Shown here piece by piece: positions 19,790 to 28,846 of a stretch of 64,000 nucleotides of DNA. The DNA is from Mucilaginibacter gracilis. Lineage in GTDB: Bacteria; Bacteroidota; Bacteroidia; Sphingobacteriales; Sphingobacteriaceae. Where the stretch lies: positions 1,364,001-1,428,000 of the forward strand of contig NZ_RBKU01000001.1 of the NCBI RefSeq assembly GCF_003633615.1. Reading direction: 5' to 3'. Every line of letters begins with the position of its first letter. The first letter of the stretch is position 1. The translations under genes and the position numbers were made by a program. The notes below the pieces were generated by a model that saw nothing but the letters and a program-made list of their open reading frames with translations, did no database searches and was not told the origin of the DNA.

Positions 19790-21378
19790 ACCCTAACTCC
19801 GCATAATTACCCCGTCTATTTTGAAAAATATAGTGGAACAACGCTTGATTGTTCCTTTTTTTGTTTATTTTGGGCTACCTAATTAGGTTGTCTATGTCGT
19901 TACCTTCCTGGATTCAAAAATTTAAAGAGCCAAAAACAGAGATCAGGCTTATCAAGGGTACATTTTACAAGTACGCTGTTGAGTATCGTTATAATTCTGA
20001 AAAAAAGCGGACGGATAAAATAACCCTGGAACTTCTTGGTAAAATCACCGAGAAGGAGGGCTTTGTCCCGTCGGATAAAAAACTAATAAAAGATAAAGGC
20101 AACAGCCTGCCGGTAGTAGATATCAAAACATACGGATTGTATAATCTCTTTACGTCTTTGCTTGCTGAGGATCTTCCCAGTTTACTTACACTCTTCCCAG
20201 AGCCTGTTAGTCAAACATTATTGACAGTAGCAATGATGCGTTTTGCTTATCAGCACCCAATAAAGCGTATGCCGTTTCAACATGCACATGACTACTGTTC
20301 TCTGAACTGGGTCACAAAAGGTCTTGATGACAAAGCAATTACAGCTGCATTGAAATATGTAGGAGAAAACAGAGAACTATTGCTGGGCTGGATGAAAGGC
20401 AGATTAGGGGTAAGGGAAGCTATGCAGGATAAATTTGTAATGATTGATTCTACGCACATACCATCCCTTTCAGAACATCTTTCAGTCAACGCAATGGGTT
20501 ATAATCCACAGCATAGCTATGATCCACAAATACGCCTGATGTACATTTTTTCTGCACAAATGCAACAACCGGTGTATTATAGACTTATCAATGGGAATAT
20601 TACTGACGTTACATCGATGAAGATATGTGTAGACGAACTAAATATCAAAGATGTGGTTTTCATTGCCGACAAGGGATTTTACAGCAAGAAAAACGTCGCT
20701 GACCTCAAAACTGCCTCCATTCATTTCATTATCCCACTATACAGAAATAATAATCTCATAGATTATGAACCGCTACAGCAAGCCAATTTTAAAAAAGGTA
20801 TAAAGAATTATTTCACCTATCAGAAGAGGGTGGTCTGGTATTATGAATATGAAAAAGAAGGACTGATGCTAACTACTTACCTTGACGAGCGCCTTAGAGT
20901 AGAAGAAGAAGCTGATTTCCTTACCCGTACTCAAACACATCCTGATAAGTATAAAGAAGTTGATTTCTTTGAACGGGTTGACCGTTTTGGAACACTTACA
21001 CTCACGAATCACCTGCCTGAAGCGGTGTCCGCACAAATGTTATATGAAACCTACAAACAGCGCAATGAAATAGAAGTCATGTTTGACGCCTACAAGCACT
21101 TCCTGCTTGCAGACAAAACCTACATGCAGAACCGATATGTGCTGGAAGGATGGTTAATGGCAAATTTTATAGCCATGATCGCATACTACAGGTTGTATAC
21201 ACGACTAAAAACAGCAAACAAACTTTCAAAATATGCACCAAAGGACATAGTAGAAATATCAAAAAGCATCTACCAAACTAAAATCCGAAACACCTGGGTA
21301 AGATCCGAAATAACAAAAAAGACAAAAGACCTCTTTAAATCTATTGACATAGACTACCTAAATTAGCGGAGTTAGGGT
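19790..21378 (+). mobile_element. IS4-superfamily insertion sequence with 13-bp terminal inverted repeats
   Basis: 1589 bp bounded by ACCCTAACTCCGC (19790-19802) and its perfect inverse GCGGAGTTAGGGT (21366-21378), with a TTAA duplication on each side. One transposase gene fills it, its stop codon touching the right repeat. Transposase type points to the IS4/IS1634-like DDE group; the exact family needs an ISfinder comparison. Confidence 0.85.
19894..21366 (+). CDS. IS4-type DDE transposase
   Basis: About 490 aa from ATG 19894 (MSLPSWIQKF). The acidic triad is visible: first Asp in KFVMIDSTHIPS, second in DVVFIADKGFYSKK, Glu in YKQRNEIEVMFDAYKHF (Y-x2-R-x3-E signature). C-terminal GWLMANFIAMIAYYRL is typical of the group. 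Intact, so the element may still be mobile. Confidence 0.9.
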   Translation: MSLPSWIQKFKEPKTEIRLIKGTFYKYAVEYRYNSEKKRTDKITLELLGKITEKEGFVPSDKKLIKDKGNSLPVVDIKTYGLYNLFTSLLAEDLPSLLTLFPEPVSQTLLTVAMMRFAYQHPIKRMPFQHAHDYCSLNWVTKGLDDKAITAALKYVGENRELLLGWMKGRLGVREAMQDKFVMIDSTHIPSLSEHLSVNAMGYNPQHSYDPQIRLMYIFSAQMQQPVYYRLINGNITDVTSMKICVDELNIKDVVFIADKGFYSKKNVADLKTASIHFIIPLYRNNNLIDYEPLQQANFKKGIKNYFTYQKRVVWYYEYEKEGLMLTTYLDERLRVEEEADFLTRTQTHPDKYKEVDFFERVDRFGTLTLTNHLPEAVSAQMLYETYKQRNEIEVMFDAYKHFLLADKTYMQNRYVLEGWLMANFIAMIAYYRLYTRLKTANKLSKYAPKDIVEISKSIYQTKIRNTWVRSEITKKTKDLFKSIDIDYLN

Positions 21379-21382
21379 TTAA

Positions 21383-24249
21383 ATGGCAAAACAACAGAGG
21401 AACAGCTGTTCAATTTAGGGCTTGAGTTGAGCATCACCTGGGTGAACCGAATACTTTTTTTAAAATTATTAGAGGCTCAGTTAATTAAATACCATAACGG
21501 TAATGAAAGGTTCAAGTTTCTGAATGTGCAAACAGTCAACGATTATGATGAGCTGCATAAACTCTTTTTTCAGGTACTTGCCAGACAATCCGCCAGTCGA
21601 ACCTCCGCCATTCAACAGAAATATAGTCATATCCCATATTTGAACAGTTCTTTATTTGAAATTTCTCCATTGGAGGATGTCAGCTTAAAGGTTAATGGCC
21701 TGGATGACAATTTAGATATAGATTTATATAGTAATTCAATTCTTACCCGGAAACGCCTAAAAAGTAAAGATTTAACCGCAATGAACACATTGCATTATTT
21801 TTTTGAGTTTTTAGAGGCGTACGATTTTGCTTCTATCGGTAAAGAAGAAGTCCAGGAAGAAAACAAGACGATTATTAATGCTGCAGTATTAGGTCTGGTA
21901 TTTGAGAAAATGAATGGCTACCGCGATGGTTCAATATACACCCCGGGTGCCGTCACTATGTTTTTATGCCAGGAAACCATTCGTAAAGCAGTGGTTCAAA
22001 AATTCAACGACGCATATGGGTGGAAATGTGAAGATATAAATGACCTGAAAAATTATCTGGCTGATCGTAAGAATCGCAAAGATATTTTAGAATTTAACTT
22101 ACTGATTGAGTCCATTCGTATTGTTGACCCAGCTGTCGGTTCCGGCCATTTCCTGGTATCAAGCTTAAATGAATTAATTGCCATCAAAGCGCAATTAGGG
22201 ATACTGGCGGATAGCGAAGGAAGCCGTCTGAGTGATGTTGATGTTAGTATAGCCAATGATGAGTTGGTCGTTACCTATCGTAACTCCTCATTTTTTGAAT
22301 ATGCTGTTACAACAACTGTATCCGGCGGTCACATCATTGCGCCGGAAATTCAGCGTATTCAGGAAACCTTATTTAATGAAAAACGCAAACTTATAGAGGG
22401 GAGTTTGTTTGGGGTTGACATTAACCCTAACTCTGTAAAGATCTGCCAGTTAAGATTGTGGATAGAACTTTTAAAACACGCCTATTATAAATCAGATGAG
22501 AACTACACGCAATTGGAGACATTACCTAATATTGATATTAATATCAAACATGGTAATTCATTAATCAGTCGATTTAAGGTTAAAGATGAAATATTTGAAA
22601 GAATACCCTCCTTTATAAAAAAGCTCGATAATTATAAAAGCTGGGTAAAAAAATATAAAGACACCAATGACAAAAACTTCAAGGAAGAGTTAAAAGGCAA
22701 CATAGAACTTTTCATTAATGAGTTCAAGCGCCAAGATCCCCGAATAACAAAATTTGAAAAGCTATTTATTAAGAAGAACGAGGAATATATCTTAAAATAT
22801 AAAGCTATACAATTGTTCGAGCGGAACGACGATAATAAGCAAGTAGCTCAACGGGGATTATTGGAAAAAGAAATTGAAGAGCTTTCAAAGAGTATTGAAG
22901 CTGCAAAAAACGACATCACTTACCGAAATGCTTTTGAATGGCGGTTTGAATTTCCGGAGGTCTTAAATGAAAGCGGTGATTTTGAAGGCTTTGAAGTCGT
23001 GATAGGGAATCCGCCATATATCCAGTTGCAAAAAATGGGGGAGGATGCAGATGCTTTGCAAAAAGGCGATTACAATACCTTTACCCGTACCGGTGATATT
23101 TATTGTTTGTTCTACGAACAAGCCATTCGTTTACTTAGGCCTAACTACTATTTTGGTTTTATAACTTCTAACAAATGGATGCGGGCAAATTATGGAGTTG
23201 CGACCCGTAAGTTCTTTTTGGGGGAAACTAATCCACTTTTATTGGTTGATTTTGGTGGTTACCAGGTGTTTGAATCGGCAACTGTCGACACGAATATGCT
23301 CATTTCCCAAAAGGCTGAAAATACCGGCAAAACACAAACATGCTTGCTAGATAAAAGCCTGGGTAGTTTAGAAAAAATGAGCGATTTTATTAGACAGTCA
23401 GTTACCACACAGGGGGGCTTTAAACCAGACGGCGGGTGGGTTATACTTTCGCCATTAGAGGCCACCATAAAAAACAAGATTGAAGCGGCAGGAACACCTT
23501 TAAAAGATTGGGATATCAATATCTACCGAGGTATATTAACGGGGTACAACGATGCCTTTATTATCGACCAGAAAACCAGAGATGCGCTCATAGAGGCTTC
23601 GCCTAAAAATGATGAAATTATACGTCCGATTCTTCGTGGCAGGGATATAAAAAAATATAATGCTCAGTTTGCCAATCAATGGATTATTAACACCCACAAT
23701 GGTATCAGGGAAAAGAAAATTCCACCCGTTGATGTAAAACAAGACTATCCGGCGGTGTATGACCATTTATCAAAATACGAGGATGCTTTATCAAAACGAT
23801 TAGATAAGGGGCAACATTGGTCGAACCTAAGAAATTGCGCCTACTTGGAAAATTTTGAAAGTGAAAAAATTGTTTGGATCGAATTAACTGATCAACCAAA
23901 TTTTGCACTTGACAAAAGTGCATTTTACCTGAATAATACTATTTTCTTCATGACCGGCGACCATTTGAAATATTTGCTAGCATTTTTAAATTCCAGGCTT
24001 TGTGAATGGTACTTTGACAAAATCGCAGCGACTTCCGGGGCGGGAACCAGACGTTGGATCAAAATGTACATCGACCAAATTTGCGTACCATTTCCTGATA
24101 AGGAAATAGAATCAAAAATTACTGGTATAGTAGACTCGTTAAACGAATCATTTGACATGAAGCTTTACAAAAGTCTTGATAATAAAATCTATGATATATT
24201 TAAGCTCTCTTCTGAGGAAATCGACTTATTAATAAATGCATCTTTATAA
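21383..24249 (+). CDS. Type IIG restriction-modification enzyme, 3' part (methyltransferase plus active recognition domain)
   Basis: 954 codons to the stop; local translation could begin at TTG 21427 (940 aa) or ATG 21781. The N6-adenine methyltransferase has motif I in RIVDPAVGSGHFLVSSL, a second SAM-pocket stretch LFGVDINPNSVKICQLRLW and catalytic NPPY in EVVIGNPPYIQLQ. A helical insert sits between them. After about residue 690 (counted from 21427) come the linker GGFKPDGGWVILSPLEA and PLKDWD, then a TaqI-like target recognition domain (TGYNDAFIID, IIRPILRGRDIKKY, FLNSRLCEWYF, IDQICVPFPDK). The IS upstream has removed the nuclease, so this half might act as methyltransferase only, if expressed. 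The last 61 bp overlap, antisense, the end of the silent cassette. Confidence 0.88.
23491..23513 (+). repeat. Inverted repeat, active copy (candidate inversion site)
   Basis: GGAACACCTTTAAAAGATTGGGA, inside the codons for GTPLKDWD immediately before the recognition domain (shown in two parts: GGAACA, then CCTTTAAAAGATTGGGA). The inverted partner at 24970-24992 matches 22 of 23 bases, the last 17 without a break. Confidence 0.75.
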
Positions 24250-25110
24250 ATTAATTGCTTTTCTTCCAGAGTTATATTATATAAAGAAAATACAACATCA
24301 TCAATCTCCTCTTCAATTTGCTTTTTGAGGCTTGGGGAGGCTGATAATTTTTCGATTAATAACACCAATTGCATCTGAATATCCTTTGGAATTGCCGGTA
24401 TAGGTAGTTGTTCAACAAACATTGGTTTATATTCAAAGTAACCTCCATTTCGTGTTACACCTAACTGTTTTATATAAAAATCGGCAAGCCTCGAATTTAA
24501 TATTCCAACTAAATAAGTTTCATCAGTAGCGATAAACGATGATGGTGCATTAATATAGTATCCAGCATCTACCAATGAGAATTGGCCATTAAGTGCAAGA
24601 TTACCCCAGGCAATTTTGGGCTTTTCAAAATCTTTGTAATAGGCTACATTATCCTGAATTTCAAACCATTTGTAAGGCCCCGGTTTTCTGCCAGTTGGTT
24701 CATTGTTGTTGCGCGGCCTTAATTTTTCGTAGTATGAATTCAGGTATTCTTTGATACTAGGGTATTGATCGATATCTATTCCTTTTCTCGTAAAAATGAT
24801 CCATTTATTATCCCAATTAATTTGGTAACGTTTAATGTCTTTGCCGGACAAAATCGGACGTATAATTTCATCAGCTTCAGGACAATTTATTAGCAATTCG
24901 TTTCTTTTGTCGGCATCAATAATAAAGGCTTCATTAAATCCAGTTTTAATGCCATAATTAATTTCCAAGTCCCAATCTTTTAAAGGGGTTCCGATGGACT
25001 CTATTTTACTTTTTATCGAAGCCTCCAGCGGAGTGAGGATTACCCATCCACTATCAGGTTTGAATCCCTTTTGGGTGGTGACCGATTGCCTAATAAAAAC
25101 GCTCGTTGTT
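24189..25110 (-). pseudogene. Silent, inverted target-recognition/C-terminal cassette of the Type IIG enzyme
   Basis: Read on the minus strand, ~25110 to 24970 encodes FIRQSVTTQKGFKPDSGWVI ... PLEASIKSKIESIGTPLKDWD. This closely parallels the active gene's FIRQSVTTQGGFKPDGGWVI ... PLEATIKNKIEAAGTPLKDWD. Then follows a different recognition domain (TGFNEAFIIDADKRN, EIIRPILSGKDIKRY, VGILNSRLADFYIKQLG, VEQLPIPAIP) ending at 24189. There is no proper start: the open frame begins at a stop near 25150, without a plausible promoter or ATG, and a TTG at 24968 is the only nominal start. So this is a store of an alternative specificity rather than a free-standing gene. It is tail to tail with the active gene and next to a serine recombinase. 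Confidence 0.85.
24970..24992 (-). repeat. Inverted repeat, silent copy (candidate inversion site)
   Basis: Minus-strand partner of the repeat at 23491-23513: GGAACC followed by the same CCTTTAAAAGATTGGGA. It lies at the same codon position of the silent cassette, so recombination between the two would exchange recognition domains in frame. Confidence 0.75.
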
Positions 25111-25199
25111 TTTATTATATACCTATCATAGTTAAATACACGGCAAGCTTAATTTATACTTGTCTTATATAAATTAAATCAAGTAATAAATTAATCAAC

Positions 25200-25793
25200 A
25201 TGAACTACGGATACATTCGCATTAGCACAGACAAACAGACAACAGAAAATCAACGGTTTGAAATTCAAAACTTTACGGACAAACGGCAAATATTTATAAA
25301 CGAGTGGATAGACGAAACTATAAGCTCTACAAAAAAATTGGAAATCCGCAAGTTCGGAGCGTTATTACAGAGGATGCAAAAAGGGGATGTCCTTATTGTA
25401 TCCGAATTATCACGTTTGGGGCGCAACTTAATGCAGATCATGAAGATTTTGCATGATTGTATGGAAAAAGATGTTATGGTATATACGGTTAAGGAGAATT
25501 ATGAACTCGGTAATAATATCAATTCAAAAGTATTGGCGTTTGCTTTTGGCTTATCAGCCGAAATAGAGCGTAACTTAATATCCCAACGAACAAAAGAGGC
25601 GCTCGCGCGAAGGAAAGCAGAAGGACAGATACTTGGCCGTCCAAAAGGCAGCAAATCGCAAATGCGTAAACTTACAGGGAAAGAAGACGATATTAAATCA
25701 TTGATGAATAAAAAAATATCTTATAGTGCTATAGGTAGAATTCTTGGAGTTCACCGCTTAACCGTCTCTTCATTTGTACGTGAAAAAATATAG
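25200..25793 (+). CDS. Serine recombinase (resolvase/invertase family)
   Basis: 197 aa from ATG 25200. The resolvase catalytic domain has the nucleophilic Ser in YGYIRISTDKQ (residue 9), Arg-rich SELSRLGRNLMQIMKIL near 70 and the long E-helix region SAEIERNLISQRTKEALARRK. A C-terminal helix-turn-helix reads ISYSAIGRILGVHRLTVSSF. The size fits small DNA invertases/resolvases (Hin/Gin/Mpi type), not large serine integrases. It begins ~90 bp beyond the silent cassette, making it the obvious candidate for inverting the segment between the 23-bp repeats. The AT-rich gap 25141-25199 holds its promoter. Confidence 0.92.
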   Translation: MNYGYIRISTDKQTTENQRFEIQNFTDKRQIFINEWIDETISSTKKLEIRKFGALLQRMQKGDVLIVSELSRLGRNLMQIMKILHDCMEKDVMVYTVKENYELGNNINSKVLAFAFGLSAEIERNLISQRTKEALARRKAEGQILGRPKGSKSQMRKLTGKEDDIKSLMNKKISYSAIGRILGVHRLTVSSFVREKI

Positions 25794-25838
25794 AACCTGT
25801 TTAAATTAAAGCGACAGGTCTGCGACCCGCTGAACCCA

Positions 25839-26000
25839 CCATCCCTTATTCAACTGTTAAGCAACCAACAGCGCGAGCCGGGTAAAAAGTCAAGGCCCGG
25901 GCGGGGCCGCTGAAAGCGAACAACTCCCGCCCGCTTGTATAGCCTTTACTTTTTATCCCGGCGGTGGGCTATCTTCGCGGCACAGGTGAATAAGGAATGG
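25839..26000. ncRNA. Nested inverted-repeat element (structured RNA or transfer-origin candidate)
   Basis: A GC-rich 162-nt stretch in an AT-rich gap, with three nested pairs of arms. Outer: CCATCCCTTATTCAACTG (25839) with CAGGTGAATAAGGAATGG (25983). Middle: CCGGGTAAAAAGTCAAGG (25878) with CCTTTACTTTTTATCCCGG (25943). Inner: GGGCGGGG (25899) with CTCCCGCCC (25924). Arms match nearly throughout with scattered mismatches, giving a long interrupted hairpin with an apical GCTGAAAGC-type loop. No ORF crosses it. It lies upstream of nothing obvious on the plus strand and downstream of the minus-strand mob operon. The type is my best guess; it could equally be a DNA element such as oriT or a relic. 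Confidence 0.4.
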
Positions 26001-26093
26001 CAGTTATTCTATTTCGGTTTGGCGGTGTAGACGGTCAAATACTTAAGAAAGAATGATTGCCCCCTGCTCGTTTATAAAAACATCGATTGCAAT

Positions 26094-26333
26094 TTAGAAG
26101 CCACGAACGAGAGTAATTTCACCGGTTTTTACATTCACGCTAACCATTTCTTTTCGTCCGTCTTTATAACGGTGCATGAACAGGTCGGGGGTCGTACAAT
26201 TTTGATCCCTATAGCTAATATATAGGCCCTTATCAAGAAGTTCTTGCTCTACTTTTTGGATGATGGGTTCTAATAATTCCTGAACTTCTTTAAATGATCG
26301 CTCAAAAATGGGTTTGAAAGGTTGTTCAGACAT
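26094..26333 (-). CDS. Small hypothetical protein of the mob operon
   Basis: 79 aa from ATG 26333, soluble. Reads PFKPIFERSFKEVQELLEPIIQKVEQELLDKG, then a beta-like half ending VSVNVKTGEITLVRGF. No family recognised. It follows the zeta-toxin gene after ~100 bp on the same strand, so it may be the last gene of the mobilization transcript. Confidence 0.6.
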   Translation of the reverse strand: MSEQPFKPIFERSFKEVQELLEPIIQKVEQELLDKGLYISYRDQNCTTPDLFMHRYKDGRKEMVSVNVKTGEITLVRGF

Positions 26334-26431
26334 TTTTATTATTAATCGTAAACACTACAAATTGAACGAAAGAGTACCCGTTTTATGATCAAAAAACGAA
26401 GGAAATGTTTAAGGCATTTCCTTCGTTGATT

Positions 26432-27850
26432 TTATCGGCCTAATGACGGGCCACGGTCATAGCCTTGGTCTAAATCTTCTCCGGGGCCCCTCCCTTTTTT
26501 TATTAGTTGCTCGTTCTTCAGGTTTTCTGCGATCAAATTCGGTAAGCCTGATTCAGATAAAGGTTTAACAATGGCCCTTAATTCGCTTTGAATGGGATTT
26601 TCTTTTAGCAGCGCAACATGGTCAATTCCATGTTCTTTTGCTACAGCAATTGGATCAAGCTTAATTTCGTTAGGTATTTCCAGCAATACCACATTTTTAG
26701 GCAATGCCTTAATATTTTCAGGAGGTTCGTACAGGCTATGTTTTTTGTTATCATAAAAACATAAGTAAGTGTCACCGGACGCTGATAACTCCATATCTTT
26801 AAATTCAAGCTGATTACTCGGGACTGCTGTTTCCCGTATTTGCTTTAACCGCCAGTCAATCGTAAAGTCGGTACCTGCAATATCAATATGGGGTAGTTCA
26901 CCTGCCAAACGTCTGTCCAGCAACTCTGTCGCTTTCTGCTCCTGGATTTGCTGCGCCATTTGAGCTTGCAGCTGTTTCTGGGTCGGGTATTCCGATTTCA
27001 TCTCCGCCTTGAATGCTTTGATTTCTTTTTCATCGGCATTCCGCTTTTTCATCAGATCGAGCACCAGTTGTACCCGTTGATCAAAATATAACTTCAGATT
27101 GGTTGTCCATTTGCGATCAATCTCTTCCTGGAATAACTGCACAGCATTGGGTGGATTAGTGCCCAGCAGATGAACCCCCTCTTTATAGGAGCCTTCGAGC
27201 GCCTCGACCGCGCGTCCATAAATCTGCAACTTATGATATAGCGATTCGGATTGTACTGCAAATAAGGTCGGCGCAACCAAATTGTACCTGGAATCGTGGG
27301 CCTCTTTACCGACAGCTCTTCCGCCCTTTTCTTTGGCTTTCATGTCCTCGAAACGGATATGGGTACCTAATAAACTCAAACGCGGATGAACCGCCAGCAA
27401 TTTGATTTCCACACGATAACCCTTTTGTTGCAATTCAGCAATGGTCTTGTTCATAGCTGGGCCGGACGAGAATGTAGTTTCCAGAATATAGTTCAACCTG
27501 TTGGCTTCGCAATAACCTCGCAGGCCATTATTCCAGTCATGTGCATATTTGACAGTTATTTCAGGGTAGTAGGTTTCGTACCTGTTTTTGATTTCCTCTG
27601 CCTTTGGATGATAGTCACGGAACAAATCGGCATTACAACTAATTGCCTGGCCGCCTAACTCTTTAATGGCCAGCTTTTCTAATTCTGTTTTACCAGCACC
27701 TGGCTGACCACCTAAAATAATTACGGTAGGGCTGCCTGATGGCAGAATGCCACGGGTCAGATCATCAATAATATCGCCTTGTATCAGATTGAATTCATCT
27801 GGTGTAACGGCATACAGTCCTTTTAATGACGCCGTAAAGTCTACGGCCAC
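26432..27850 (-). CDS. Zeta-toxin family protein
   Basis: 472 aa from GTG 27850. Zeta toxins are kinases that phosphorylate UDP-N-acetylglucosamine and block cell-wall synthesis. Walker A is PTVIILGGQPGAGKTELEKL near residue 45, followed by SCNADLFRDYHP (substrate-side Asp) and YILETTFSSG as in zeta/PezT folds. The C-terminal 200 residues are an extra coiled-coil-like and mixed region (EMKSEYPTQKQLQAQMAQQ), longer than plain zeta toxins (~270 aa) but usual for versions on Bacteroidetes mobile elements. It starts 8 bp after a Phd-like gene, the likely antitoxin. Role: element maintenance, or a kinase serving transfer; the first is more usual. Confidence 0.8.
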   Translation of the reverse strand: MAVDFTASLKGLYAVTPDEFNLIQGDIIDDLTRGILPSGSPTVIILGGQPGAGKTELEKLAIKELGGQAISCNADLFRDYHPKAEEIKNRYETYYPEITVKYAHDWNNGLRGYCEANRLNYILETTFSSGPAMNKTIAELQQKGYRVEIKLLAVHPRLSLLGTHIRFEDMKAKEKGGRAVGKEAHDSRYNLVAPTLFAVQSESLYHKLQIYGRAVEALEGSYKEGVHLLGTNPPNAVQLFQEEIDRKWTTNLKLYFDQRVQLVLDLMKKRNADEKEIKAFKAEMKSEYPTQKQLQAQMAQQIQEQKATELLDRRLAGELPHIDIAGTDFTIDWRLKQIRETAVPSNQLEFKDMELSASGDTYLCFYDNKKHSLYEPPENIKALPKNVVLLEIPNEIKLDPIAVAKEHGIDHVALLKENPIQSELRAIVKPLSESGLPNLIAENLKNEQLIKKGRGPGEDLDQGYDRGPSLGR

Positions 27851-27858
27851 CTCGCTGC

Positions 27859-28263
27859 TTAGATCTGGAGTTTTTTTTTCTCAGCTAATAAAATCGGGCT
27901 GTATTTTTCTATGACCTGCTCCATCTTTTCCAAACTGGAAAATGTTTCCGTGTCCCGGCTCACCTTAATTCCTTCATCGCGTAGGGTTTCTAATTCTTTG
28001 ACACGATCCTGATCTGGCTTTACCTTATTAAGTTCATTCCGGCGCTCTCTTGAAGCAAGGGCAACTAATCCATTTAAAATAGAATTAGCACTCTCGGTTA
28101 ATGAATACCAATCGAGTGGGTTACGTTCCTGTACCGTTGAAGTGGCAGTTAATGGCAGGTTCAATTGTTCCGCTATCTTAACGTAATCCTGGTAATCCAT
28201 CACTACCCTAACTGGTGTCCCGGTGGCATCTGTCACAAATTGTGTTTCCATACTCTTATCCAT
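27859..28263 (-). CDS. Putative antitoxin, Phd-like N-terminus
   Basis: About 134 aa from ATG 28263 (a TTG at 28275 is less likely). The start QFVTDATGTPVRVVMDYQDYVKIAEQL resembles the Phd/prevent-host-death fold used by several antitoxins. The rest is helical and charged. It sits immediately before the zeta-toxin gene and is probably translationally linked, the normal antitoxin-first order. Pairing is inferred from position. Confidence 0.6.
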   Translation of the reverse strand: MDKSMETQFVTDATGTPVRVVMDYQDYVKIAEQLNLPLTATSTVQERNPLDWYSLTESANSILNGLVALASRERRNELNKVKPDQDRVKELETLRDEGIKVSRDTETFSSLEKMEQVIEKYSPILLAEKKKLQI

Positions 28264-28305
28264 AACGTCTATCAAATTTAATAATTATAAGTGATTAAAT
28301 AATTG

Positions 28306-28836
28306 TTATTGCTGTTCTTCTTTTGCCTTAGCCAAAGCTTTTGACATCCTTTCCCGTTGTAATTTTCCCGATTGAGCGTAGATCTCATTCCAGGCCGAAA
28401 TACAGGCGTTACCCTCTTTGTTGTATTGGTGGGCTTGATAGGCATCTATCGACCGGTTGATAAAGGAGCCGAGGTATATGACAATTAAAAACATCAGCCC
28501 CCAGAAAAAGAGCCTACCGAAAACCATTCGGTAATACTCTCTTACATTGGTTTCGGGGAACAGGTTGATCTTCAGCTTCCGCTCAATTGACATTGGCTTT
28601 TTCTCTATGGCTGAGGTAATTCGCTGATAGCCCTGATCGATTGCAGCCACGACCAGCGAAAGATCGGGCTTTGGTGCTTCTACTTTAAAATTCCTGATCT
28701 GATCTATCAGCCCGTCTATAACCTGGTCGCGCTTTTGACGTGCTTCTTTTTCGGCTTCCATAAACTGTTGCGTTTTGATATCCTGTTCCACCATATCTTT
28801 TAATATGGTCATCAGGGTAGATTGGTCTATTTCCAT
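28306..28836 (-). CDS. Mobilization-operon membrane protein
   Basis: 176 aa. Long N-terminal helix (KDMVEQDIKTQQFMEAEKEARQKRDQ), one membrane span near residue 110-130 (LFFWGLMFLIVIYLGSFI), then a charged C-terminal helix rich in Lys/Glu. No family name known to me. It begins 10 bp after the relaxase gene, so it likely takes part in DNA mobilization at the inner membrane. Confidence 0.65.
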   Translation of the reverse strand: MEIDQSTLMTILKDMVEQDIKTQQFMEAEKEARQKRDQVIDGLIDQIRNFKVEAPKPDLSLVVAAIDQGYQRITSAIEKKPMSIERKLKINLFPETNVREYYRMVFGRLFFWGLMFLIVIYLGSFINRSIDAYQAHQYNKEGNACISAWNEIYAQSGKLQRERMSKALAKAKEEQQ

Positions 28837-28846
28837 TTCTTTAATT

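Noticed and set aside
24189..24968. The inverted recognition cassette as an independent gene
   Set aside because: Its only nominal start is a TTG in the middle of a domain; homology extends upstream without a start, and there is no promoter. It reads as the missing C-terminus of a larger enzyme.
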